64,000 bases of DNA from Candidatus Firestoneibacteriota bacterium. Its GTDB lineage: Bacteria; Oederibacteriota; D2-FULL-39-29. Below are positions 16,124-23,462 of this stretch, in pieces (the stretch's first letter is position 1; each line of letters opens with the position of its first letter). The translations under genes were made by a program, and so were the position numbers. The stretch is taken from assembly GCA_903928075.1 (NCBI GenBank), contig CAIYPD010000096.1, positions 1-64,000 on the forward strand. The letters are read 5' to 3'. Under the pieces are notes generated by a model. The model saw nothing but the letters and a program-made list of their open reading frames with translations, had not been told where the DNA came from and made no database searches.

Positions 16124-18931
16124 TTACTTTTCCAACCTCAATTCGCCGCAGGACTGGGGATCTTTCCAGCCGGTCCAGTAATGATTTACCGGCCACTCCA
16201 TCCTTTTCTCGCGTCTCCAGCCCCAGGAAGCCGACGATAAAGCCAATTTGTCAAATACTTTCTTGTCCATATCCATATCAACCAGAGAAAGGCGCATTCC
16301 TATGCTTTCTCCCGCCTGAATATCAAGCTCAGAAAGAGAAATGGCAATTTCCCCGCGGTAGCCTTCCGCCGTCTTCTTAATAACATAACCCTTTCCCTCG
16401 ATAACTTCCTTATCATAAGGAGTTCTTAAACCCAGGGACCAGGAGTATTTAGCATCCTGGCTTAAGATCTTATATTCTTTACTGAATTGGATATCCAAAC
16501 TGTCGAGTTTCATCAGCCGGTCGTCTTTCACCTCGAACGCTATATACATATTCTTACCGTCATGCGCCGTGTAGAAAGTCCCGCTCAGGTCTTTTTTGCC
16601 GGTCCAGCCGTTATATAGCCAGTGGTCGCAAGCCAGATTTTCAGGAGCGTCAATGTTTAAAACGGCAAAGCCTTGCCACTCTCCCAGTTCGCCATCAACC
16701 TTTATCACAGTATTGATTTTTTTGCAGTTAAATACAGCCTTGTCAATATTCAAGTCCAGCATCAAAGTAAGCTCGTGGCTTAGCGTATTTCCGAGTGCCG
16801 CGCCGGCCGCCGCGAAAGCATCCCGGTCAAATAAGTTTTTTGCCTCTTTGTAAACTTCAATATATTTACCCGGAACCGGAATTTTGTTTGCTGCCAGTTT
16901 CTCTATTTTTTTCCCGAACTCCTCTATTTGCGCGCCGAGGAACTCATAGCTGTTTTTTTGCCGGTTTATAACTATCTCCGCGAGTTTTACTTTTCCGGCA
17001 ACAACATAGGTCTTGAGGTCATAGGGTTTCAAAATAATTTTAACAAAGCCTTTTTCCGTTTTAAGTTTCATATTGTCCACAAGGTCCGTGACCTCGCCTG
17101 CTCCGCCCAAGCTTACGGCTGCTTCCGCACCAGAAAAGTGATTGTTTAACAGATAAAAATAAGTTTTATCATTTTTAACCAGACTTCTAACAGTGATATT
17201 ATTTTCTTTCTTAACAGTGTCAAACCTGTCGACAGGTAAAGTCCTGTAAGCAACCGCAAATTCTTTAACCAGATCAGCCGACCCGTTAACGGAATCCACC
17301 CAGCTTGCGTTTAGCATAAAAGGAAAATCATCCTGCTCGAGCGGCGTGGTATAACACTCTTTAAAATAAGTCTCGGACGGATTTATCTGAGGCCCTGTCC
17401 AGGTGCGGGTCCACCAGAAGTTCTTCCCTGCAAAAAGAGGGGTTACTGCTTCAAAATAGGTGCCAAAGAGGCAGGCCCCATTATTGCTGCCGTTTTGCGT
17501 CAGGCCCGCTATTTTCTCTGAAAAATTAAAATCCCTGTAGATGGGGTAATGAGCGGTTCTCGACGGATACACTTTAAAACACCTTTGATCATTAGGGTAG
17601 TAACTTCTCACCACCACCAGCCCTTCTTTATTCTTGTAGTCCTCTATATTTAGATTTATATCCTTATAATATTTAGCAACATTATCTGACAAAACATCGC
17701 TGAACTCCGCTTTAGGGTCTTTTTCCCATTTTTCTACTATATCTTTATAGGCAAGATGACCCGGCTGGCCAAACAACGGCTGATGCAGGAAGTGGTAGCC
17801 AAAAAATACATAAAGTTTTATATCCGGCCGTTTTTTCCTGAGCATTTCATAAAGGCCGTTCTGAAGCTTTCCGAGCTTGGGGCTTTTCATCCGGTTGCAG
17901 CCGGCGGGCCCGCCGAAGGAAATTCCTTTTAAAGACGGGTGCTTACCGTAAGTATCCACAAACTGGCCCAGGGCTTCTATCCAGCCCGCAATAACCTTAT
18001 CGTCAGTAAGGTCCCCGGTGGCCAGGCCGTTTACTTTAAAGCCTTCGGTAGGATCAAAGACGGCCAGAAAATCTATATTATTTTTGTCGCAGGCAGCCAA
18101 TACTTTATCGGTTTCCTCTCCGCCGGGATTACCTTCAAAGGCTTTGACCATGGATTTGGCCCAGGCATAAATAACGCAGTCGTAGGAAAGCAGGTTCTGC
18201 CCCGAATATTTCAGATAGGATATCGAATTTTGAATGCCTTCGTTAACGCCTCCGAAATTAAATTTAAATATCCTGGAATCTTCGAAAAATATACCGAGCT
18301 GCCTTTTTTCTGTCACGGGCTCGTTAAGCTTTGCTTCAGGCATAGTTTTTATCTTATAGACCCAGATCCTTGAAATGGCCGCGGTGGGCCCATGCGCTTC
18401 ATTCATACAAACGATTGCCGGCCAATTGCTTTGCGGCCAGAAGAAAATATTCTGATAGTTGTATTTATTTGTATTCGGATATTCTCCGCCGGTATAGTAA
18501 CCCTCTTCAATATGAAAATCCGAATTAAAGTCGCCGTTGACCCATTCCTCGTGTAGAAATAACGCGGTGATTCTTTCTTTATCATCCGGGTATTCCGCCA
18601 CGATTAACAGCGGCTCATTTTTCGCCCCGGTCTTGAACCGGTAGGAAAAGAAACTATTATCCGCAACAGATGTTTCCCTGTATTTTCCCATAACGCCTTC
18701 TGTAATTTTCGAGAAACCGTCGGAAGCAAAAGGGTGTTTTTCTGCTGGACTGGTACAGTCTATATAATCTATCAACTCGAGTTTCAGGCCAGCCGGCAGC
18801 CTGCCCGGCGCCGGAGCATTTTTCACTATTCCGGCAATTTCCTCATCTTTTAAAGGTGCAAAAGAAACTTCAGAAAACAGCCCTTTCCCGAAGAACAAGA
18901 CCGCAAACACCAGAATGAACCTTTTTAGCAT
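16124..18931 (-). CDS. Large secreted glycosidase-like protein with C-terminal CBM9-like domain
   Basis: The 935-aa product starts at ATG 18931 (AAGGAG upstream) with a signal peptide (MLKRFILVFAVLFFGKGLFS). Residues 25-210 form a beta-rich N-terminal domain. Residues 210-560 read like a TIM barrel (NLLSYDCVIYAWAKSMVKAF, GKHPSLKGISFGGPAG, IKLYVFFGYHFLHQPLFG, SYYPNDQRCFKVYPSRTAHYP). Residues 560-660 look like a small beta domain. Residues 755-935 resemble a CBM9/DOMON-type carbohydrate-binding module (KVDGELGEWQGFAVLNID ... TFYTAHDGKNMYIAFEVKDDRL). It heads a cluster with the 14903-16105 gene. A polysaccharide-binding hydrolase is likely, but no catalytic pair is certain. Confidence 0.65.
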   Translation of the reverse strand: MLKRFILVFAVLFFGKGLFSEVSFAPLKDEEIAGIVKNAPAPGRLPAGLKLELIDYIDCTSPAEKHPFASDGFSKITEGVMGKYRETSVADNSFFSYRFKTGAKNEPLLIVAEYPDDKERITALFLHEEWVNGDFNSDFHIEEGYYTGGEYPNTNKYNYQNIFFWPQSNWPAIVCMNEAHGPTAAISRIWVYKIKTMPEAKLNEPVTEKRQLGIFFEDSRIFKFNFGGVNEGIQNSISYLKYSGQNLLSYDCVIYAWAKSMVKAFEGNPGGEETDKVLAACDKNNIDFLAVFDPTEGFKVNGLATGDLTDDKVIAGWIEALGQFVDTYGKHPSLKGISFGGPAGCNRMKSPKLGKLQNGLYEMLRKKRPDIKLYVFFGYHFLHQPLFGQPGHLAYKDIVEKWEKDPKAEFSDVLSDNVAKYYKDINLNIEDYKNKEGLVVVRSYYPNDQRCFKVYPSRTAHYPIYRDFNFSEKIAGLTQNGSNNGACLFGTYFEAVTPLFAGKNFWWTRTWTGPQINPSETYFKECYTTPLEQDDFPFMLNASWVDSVNGSADLVKEFAVAYRTLPVDRFDTVKKENNITVRSLVKNDKTYFYLLNNHFSGAEAAVSLGGAGEVTDLVDNMKLKTEKGFVKIILKPYDLKTYVVAGKVKLAEIVINRQKNSYEFLGAQIEEFGKKIEKLAANKIPVPGKYIEVYKEAKNLFDRDAFAAAGAALGNTLSHELTLMLDLNIDKAVFNCKKINTVIKVDGELGEWQGFAVLNIDAPENLACDHWLYNGWTGKKDLSGTFYTAHDGKNMYIAFEVKDDRLMKLDSLDIQFSKEYKILSQDAKYSWSLGLRTPYDKEVIEGKGYVIKKTAEGYRGEIAISLSELDIQAGESIGMRLSLVDMDMDKKVFDKLALSSASWGWRREKRMEWPVNHYWTGWKDPQSCGELRLEK

Positions 18932-18992
18932 TTGTTTTTCTCCTTAAGACGGCTGCCCCCGGGGTTTTTGTAAAATATTAAACCCGTGGTTA

Positions 18993-19021
18993 TTGACAAC
19001 TTTTTAATGTTATAATTATAG
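18993..19021 (+). promoter_or_regulatory. Sigma-70-type promoter for the FAD oxidoreductase gene
   Basis: TTGACA (18993-18998), a 17-base spacer, then TTATAG (19016-19021). A second -10-like TATAAT overlaps at 19011. The start codon follows at 19059 with an AAAGGA ribosome site. Confidence 0.55.
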
Positions 19022-19058
19022 CAAAATAAAAGCGGCAAATGCCAAAAAAAGGACGGCT

Positions 19059-20357
19059 ATGACGAATATTTCAATAAAAAGAACAGTTCCGGTCCACGCA
19101 CATGTGGATGTACTGGTTATCGGCGGCGGTCCTTCGGGCTTTGCGGCGGCGGTCCGGTCCGGCCGGCTGGGCGCCGATACGATGCTGGTGGAAAGATTCG
19201 GTTTTACAGGCGGCATGTGGACGGCAGGACTGGTCGGGCCTTACTTTGACGGCGAAAACAAAGGCGGATTAAATCTGGAATTGAAAAACACCCTTCTAAA
19301 AAAGCACGCCTGGGGCGGCCTCTGGAATATCTGCCCCGATACCGCAGAAATGACACTGGTCCTGGACGATAAATTAAGAGAGGCAAAAGTGCGCCTCCTC
19401 CTTTACTCCCTCGGCACCCAGCCCCTAATGAAAAATAATGTGATTGAGGGCGTAATTATAGAAACAAAAAGCGGCCCGCTGGCTATCAAGGCAAAAATAG
19501 TGATTGATTGCACCGGGGACGGCGATATTGCGGCTGCGGCCGGGGCACCCTTTCTAACGGGCCGGCCTAAAGACGGACTTATGCAGCCGATGACTATGAT
19601 GTTCAAAATCGGTGGGCTCAAAGACAGTTATAAAAGGGACGATATTCAAAGCTGGTACCGGGAACTTAAAACAAAAGTCCCGAAAAAAGAAATCTCCAAA
19701 AAACTTTCCTATTCCCACCCCTGCGTTATCAGGCTTCCAAGAAAAGGCGAAGCCGCCGTGCAATGGATCCATATTACAAAAGTTTCTGGCGCAAACGCGG
19801 AAGAGCTAACCCAAGCAACGCTTGAAGGCAGGCGCCAGGTCAGATACGCCCTGGATTTTTTTAAAAAAGCCAGAAACATCCTCGGCGATGTTTATCTTTT
19901 AGCGCTTCCCATGGTAATAGGGGTAAGAGAAACAAGAAGAATCCAGGGTGAATATGTGATAAGTTTTGAGGATATAAAGAACGGCACCCAGTTTAAGGAC
20001 GCGGTCGGAGCCTCCAGATTAAATGTAGATATTCACGAGCCTGAAGGAGATGAGCAGACCCTCATCAGAGGAAAATCCTACCAGTTCCCTTACCGGGCCC
20101 TGGTACCCCTAAAAATAGATAACCTGCTGGTCGCAGGCAGATGCATAAGCGGCAGTTACGAAGCACACGCAAATTACAGATTGACCGGCAACTGTGTGAC
20201 GACCGGTGAAGCCGCCGGCGCCGCAGCCTTTCTGGCAATAAAAGAAAAGAAAACTCCGAGAGAATTAGACGGCGAAAAAGTAGGCAAACTTTTAAGAAAA
20301 GCCGGCATCAAGATGGATAACCCGAAGCCGGCATACATTTATAAACCGTGCAATTGA
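19059..20357 (+). CDS. FAD-dependent oxidoreductase (FAD_oxidored family)
   Basis: The 432-aa protein has an N-terminal Rossmann dinucleotide fold (VDVLVIGGGPSGFAAAVRSGRLGADTMLVERFGFTGGMWTAGLVGPYFD), IDCTGDGDIAAAAGAPF in the middle, and a C-terminal FAD-binding block (LLVAGRCISGSYEAHANYRLTGNCVTTGEAAGAAAFLA). These are the marks of the FAD-dependent family often seen in glycan-use clusters; substrates are mostly unknown. There is no signal peptide, so it is probably cytoplasmic. It is transcribed away from the 16124-18931 gene and has its own promoter. Its 3' end runs into a decamer array in the sense orientation. Confidence 0.85.
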   Translation: MTNISIKRTVPVHAHVDVLVIGGGPSGFAAAVRSGRLGADTMLVERFGFTGGMWTAGLVGPYFDGENKGGLNLELKNTLLKKHAWGGLWNICPDTAEMTLVLDDKLREAKVRLLLYSLGTQPLMKNNVIEGVIIETKSGPLAIKAKIVIDCTGDGDIAAAAGAPFLTGRPKDGLMQPMTMMFKIGGLKDSYKRDDIQSWYRELKTKVPKKEISKKLSYSHPCVIRLPRKGEAAVQWIHITKVSGANAEELTQATLEGRRQVRYALDFFKKARNILGDVYLLALPMVIGVRETRRIQGEYVISFEDIKNGTQFKDAVGASRLNVDIHEPEGDEQTLIRGKSYQFPYRALVPLKIDNLLVAGRCISGSYEAHANYRLTGNCVTTGEAAGAAAFLAIKEKKTPRELDGEKVGKLLRKAGIKMDNPKPAYIYKPCN

Positions 20358-20369
20358 TTGAAAATAAAT

Positions 20370-20570
20370 TAGAGTTTGTAAAGTTTGTAAGGTTTGTAAG
20401 GTCAGTAAAGTCTAAAATCGTTGTGAGATATTTATTTCCGTAGGTATATCTGTGTCATCTGTTTTCATCCCTGCCCGCCGATCTTTTTGGAGTGTGTGTA
20501 TCTGCCTTCAAAAATGTAAATATTATGATATTTGGACATCCGCCTGGGCGGAAGCTGCGCTTTTAGCAGC
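20370..20570 (+). repeat. Decamer array, core and ~100-bp hairpin module
   Basis: GTTTGTAAAGTTTGTAAGGTTTGTAAGGTCAGTAAA leads into GTCTAAAATCGTTG (20410-20423), then TCTGTGTCATCTG, then the module CTGCCCGCCG...CTTCAAAAATGTAAATATTATGATATTTGGACATCCGCCTGGGCGGAAGCTGCGCTTTTAGCAGC (20471-20570). Read on the minus strand the last part forms the C-terminal codons of the antitoxin-like remnant. Confidence 0.75.
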
Positions 20571-20773
20571 TTTTGTTTTTTTGAGTTCTTCATGCACCTT
20601 CATATATGAAACCGACGTCTCTTCCCCTCTCTCCAGAACAGTTAAAATATCTTTCATATCTTCAAGAAATTTCAAATCTTTAAGGAGTTTTTCAAGAACC
20701 ATTTCTTTTTCGTTCTTACTATATGATTTAAACACCATAAAAATACTTCTGCAACAGTCTCTGTTTTGCTCAT
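20523..20773 (-). pseudogene. Antitoxin-like small protein, frameshifted, C-terminus supplied by a repeat
   Basis: A start with a ribosome site (GGAGCGTGAAAAAATG at 20773) gives MSKTETVAEVF, then the frame is lost in a run of five T (20739-20743 on the plus strand). One base away, the text continues MVFKSYSKNEKEMVLEKLLKDLKFLEDMKDILTVLERGEETSVSYMKVHEELKK. Together these resemble small plasmid-stabilisation antitoxins of the form 'MSKTETVAEVF..AFKSL...VLERLL.D'. The last 15 residues (AAKSAASAQADVQIS) and the stop come from the repeat module at 20471-20570. No toxin gene is adjacent. It is either decayed or read through the run. Confidence 0.5.
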
Positions 20774-21000
20774 TTTTTCACGCTCCAACTTTACTATAGT
20801 AACGTTTATTTGATTTTTCAAGGTAAATTTCCGAATTATTTTGATTATATTATATTTGTACTAAAGCGGGGTTTTTGAGTAGAGAAACTTCGACTTTTTC
20901 TGATATAATATCTCTTATAAAATCTAAAAGATGTACTATTATGAAGTAAAGTAAAATTTTGAAGGCAGTAAACATAAAAAAAATAAAGAATTTTTAGCAA

Positions 21001-21031
21001 GGAATTATTTTCTGCTTTAACTTTTTTAATT
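21001..21031 (+). repeat. 31-bp AT-rich element shared with 39251-39281
   Basis: GGAATTATTTTCTGCTTTAACTTTTTTAATT here and its copy on the minus strand at 39251-39281 differ at one base. Both lie 50-130 bases upstream of a gene in the same orientation. The rest of 20774-21079 is AT-rich with AATTAGTAATTAGCAATCAG-type text and no gene. Confidence 0.6.
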
Positions 21032-21079
21032 ATTAATCAGCAATTAGTAATTAGCAATCAGTAATTAAAAGGAGGAACC

Positions 21080-22123
21080 ATGACCAAGTTGAGATTTGCA
21101 ATTATAGGCTGCGGTGATATAGCAGGACAGGAGGCGGAAGGCATAACAAAATCCAAAAGCGGGGAATTGAAACTCGTGATGGATGTGAATAAAGATAACG
21201 CCGAAAAACTGGCAAAGAAATATAATGTCCCGTATGTAACTTTAACAGCGGAGGTTTTAAGCAGGAAAGATATAGATGCCGTCATCATCTGCGTACCCCA
21301 CTTCCTTCACAAACAGATAACTCTTGACGCCGCAAAAGCGGGCAAGCATATAATAATAGAAAAACCGATAGCCACAAATACAGCGGATGCGCTCGAGATG
21401 ATTGCGGCCTGTAAAAAAGCCAATGTCAAACTTTCCGTGGCTTATGTTTTAAGATATTGGCCGATGATGGCAAAAGCCCGTGAATTACTTAAGAAAGGCG
21501 CTATAGGAAAAGTAATAAACATTACCATTCAGCAGGTCGGCTATAAACCCGAGTCCTACTGGACCCAGGGCTGGACCAAAGCAGTGACGACCGACTGGCG
21601 GACCAGCAAGGCAAAAAGCGGTGGCGGTGTTCTTATAATGAATGTCAGCCATTTCATTGATATGCTGTATGCCATCACGGATATGGAACCGGAGAGAGTC
21701 TATTCCGAATACGATACTTTTGCCACCAAGGTAGAGGTCGAAGATATGCTGGTCGCGACTTTAAGATATAAGAACGGTGCAATCGGCTTGATGCAGACCA
21801 GTTCCACGGCTTTCGGCGGCGGCGATAACCTTAACCGGATCTTCGGGTCGGAAGGACAGATAATCATGGGCGACCCCCTTAAAATATATATTTCAAAACC
21901 CTTTGAAGGATTGGAAGTCAACAAATGGAACGATGTACCTCTTGAGCAGATGGAAAATCAGTGGATAACGCCCAGAATAAATTATGTGGAAGCTTTCGCA
22001 GACGCGGTCTTAAATAACAAGCCCGTACCAATACCCGGCGAAGAAGGCATAAAAGCCATGCTCGTCTGTAACGCCACTTATGAGTCGGGAATAAAGCATC
22101 AACCGGTTAACATTAAGTTCTAA
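21080..22123 (+). CDS. Gfo/Idh/MocA-family oxidoreductase
   Basis: The 347-aa protein has the N-terminal NAD(P)-binding Rossmann fold (LRFAIIGCGDIAGQEAEG), the hallmark EKP motif (HIIIEKPIATN) with the catalytic Lys, and a C-terminal alpha/beta domain (GGGVLIMNVSHFIDMLYAI). The family oxidises or reduces sugars and cyclitols, often acting on hydrolysis products of polysaccharides. The start has AAAGGAGGAACC directly before ATG. It is followed 74 bases later by a second family member, so the pair may work on successive or alternative steps of one sugar pathway. The substrate cannot be told from sequence. Confidence 0.88.
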   Translation: MTKLRFAIIGCGDIAGQEAEGITKSKSGELKLVMDVNKDNAEKLAKKYNVPYVTLTAEVLSRKDIDAVIICVPHFLHKQITLDAAKAGKHIIIEKPIATNTADALEMIAACKKANVKLSVAYVLRYWPMMAKARELLKKGAIGKVINITIQQVGYKPESYWTQGWTKAVTTDWRTSKAKSGGGVLIMNVSHFIDMLYAITDMEPERVYSEYDTFATKVEVEDMLVATLRYKNGAIGLMQTSSTAFGGGDNLNRIFGSEGQIIMGDPLKIYISKPFEGLEVNKWNDVPLEQMENQWITPRINYVEAFADAVLNNKPVPIPGEEGIKAMLVCNATYESGIKHQPVNIKF

Positions 22124-22139
22124 GTTGAGCGTAGCAAAA

Positions 22140-22161
22140 TCCGCCAACGCTTTGTGGCGGA
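22140..22161. repeat. TCCGCC-N10-GGCGGA hairpin
   Basis: TCCGCCAACGCTTTGTGGCGGA; near-identical copies lie at 8876-8896 and 39154-39175 (inverted relative to this one). Here it sits in the 74-base gap between the two oxidoreductase genes, followed by a degenerate core (TTCAAAATCGTTT). Confidence 0.55.
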
Positions 22162-22197
22162 TACAAAGTTCAAAATCGTTTTTGGAGGAACAAATTT

Positions 22198-23112
22198 ATG
22201 GGTGATATAAAAGTAGCGATAATCGGTTTGGATACAAGTCACGGGGTGGAGTTCGCAAGAAGAATAGCCGCGCCTGACTGCAAGCCCGAGTTAAAGGTCC
22301 CGGGGCTTAAAGCTACCATGGCCTACAGATTTAAATCCAAGTTCCAGTCGGAAGAAGGCCAGGATAAAAGAGAAAAACTGATCGGCGAATGGGGTATTAA
22401 GACCACGCTGAACCTTAACGAAGCGGTTAAAGATGCGGATGCGCTTTTGCTGGAAGTCAATGACCCGGAACTCCATCTCGAAATATTTGAGAAGTGCGCC
22501 GCCTTCGGTAAGCCGATGTTTTTAGACAAACCGCCGGCCGATACTTACACCAACTATTTAAAGATCTGCAAGATAGCAAAAGATAAAAATATCCGCTTCT
22601 TCACCGCCTCAGGCATGCGTTTTGTTCCACCGGTCCTGAACGCCTGCAAAGCAGTACCCAAACCTTTGTATGCAACCATCTATGGCGCCGTCGGACTTCC
22701 TTACCCGGAGTATCCGTTCCCTAAAGCCGCAGTTTTCTACGGTATCCATACCTTTGAAATACTCAACAGAATAATGGGAAGAGGCGCTCTCCGGATATTC
22801 GCCAAACAGGACCATCTGGGTTGTATTGCCCATGTTGAATATCCTGACAAAAGAAGAGGCCTTGTCGAACTTACCGTCTCGGGTTGGCTCTACGGCGGGT
22901 CTTTAAGAATGTCCGATACAGCCGAGTACTTCACCCTGCCCATCCCCTATATGGTGGACAACCAGGTGACCGACATTCTCAGAGAAATTGAGAAATTTTT
23001 CAGAGGCGGCCCGGCTCCTGTTGCAGCGGAAGACTCACTCGAAGTAATGAATATGATAGACACAGTAAAAAGATCTCTGGAATCAGGTAAGACGGAAGAT
23101 CTGAATAAATAA
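22198..23112 (+). CDS. Gfo/Idh/MocA-like oxidoreductase, short divergent member
   Basis: The 304-aa protein starts at ATG 22198 behind TTGGAGGAAC. The N-terminus (DIKVAIIGLDTSHGVEFARRIA) is a variant Rossmann fold with DTSH instead of the usual glycine-rich run. FLDKPPAD takes the place of the EKP motif and keeps the Lys. It is shorter than the typical 340-400 aa because the C-terminal domain is reduced. It is probably co-transcribed with the 21080-22123 gene and ends at a strong terminator. It is likely a sugar dehydrogenase or related enzyme acting on the same pathway; substrate unknown. Confidence 0.75.
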   Translation: MGDIKVAIIGLDTSHGVEFARRIAAPDCKPELKVPGLKATMAYRFKSKFQSEEGQDKREKLIGEWGIKTTLNLNEAVKDADALLLEVNDPELHLEIFEKCAAFGKPMFLDKPPADTYTNYLKICKIAKDKNIRFFTASGMRFVPPVLNACKAVPKPLYATIYGAVGLPYPEYPFPKAAVFYGIHTFEILNRIMGRGALRIFAKQDHLGCIAHVEYPDKRRGLVELTVSGWLYGGSLRMSDTAEYFTLPIPYMVDNQVTDILREIEKFFRGGPAPVAAEDSLEVMNMIDTVKRSLESGKTEDLNK

Positions 23113-23123
23113 ATACGCTCTAC

Positions 23124-23166
23124 AGCAGGGACAGATCAAAGAATATATGGTTTGTCCCTGCTTTTT
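23124..23166 (+). terminator. Rho-independent terminator after the oxidoreductase pair
   Basis: AGCAGGGACA and TGTCCCTGCT form a 10-bp perfect stem, followed by TTTT. It begins 12 bases after the stop of the 22198-23112 gene. Confidence 0.85.
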
Positions 23167-23323
23167 AATATATTTCCCCGCATACTAAGTTTGTCCATAA
23201 TGTCCAAAGGTCTAACAGGTACAGGGGACAACAAGGTACAAGAAAAAACAGAACACAAGACAACAACCCTCCTGAGGCGGGCTGCTGCGCAGGATAAGAG
23301 TTTTGCAATTTCATAAATATCCT

Positions 23324-23402
23324 ACAAAGATTTTAGACTTTATGGACCTTACGGACCTTTACGGACTTTTATAGACCCTTACTAACCTTTACGGACCTTC
23401 TC
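23324..23402 (-). repeat. Decamer array upstream of the helicase gene
   Basis: CAAAGATTTTAGACTTTATGGACCTTACGGACCTTTACGGACTTTTATAGACCCTTACTAACCTTTACGGACC: a degenerate core plus seven ~10-base units. The rest of the 23113-23462 gap holds the terminator and ACAAGGTACAAGA-type repeat text. Confidence 0.7.
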
Positions 23403-23449
23403 TTGACCAATCCTGCACTATTTCTATATACCTGACAGCAAAAATAGCG

Positions 23450-23455
23450 TATACT
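23450..23455 (+). promoter_or_regulatory. -10 element placing the transcript start at the helicase ATG
   Basis: TATACT ends 7 bases before the ATG, and no ribosome site lies between (AAATCTTATG), so the mRNA may be leaderless. The -35 for this spacing is weak. An alternative promoter is TTGACC (23403) with TATATA (23425). Confidence 0.4.
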
Positions 23456-23462
23456 AAATCTT

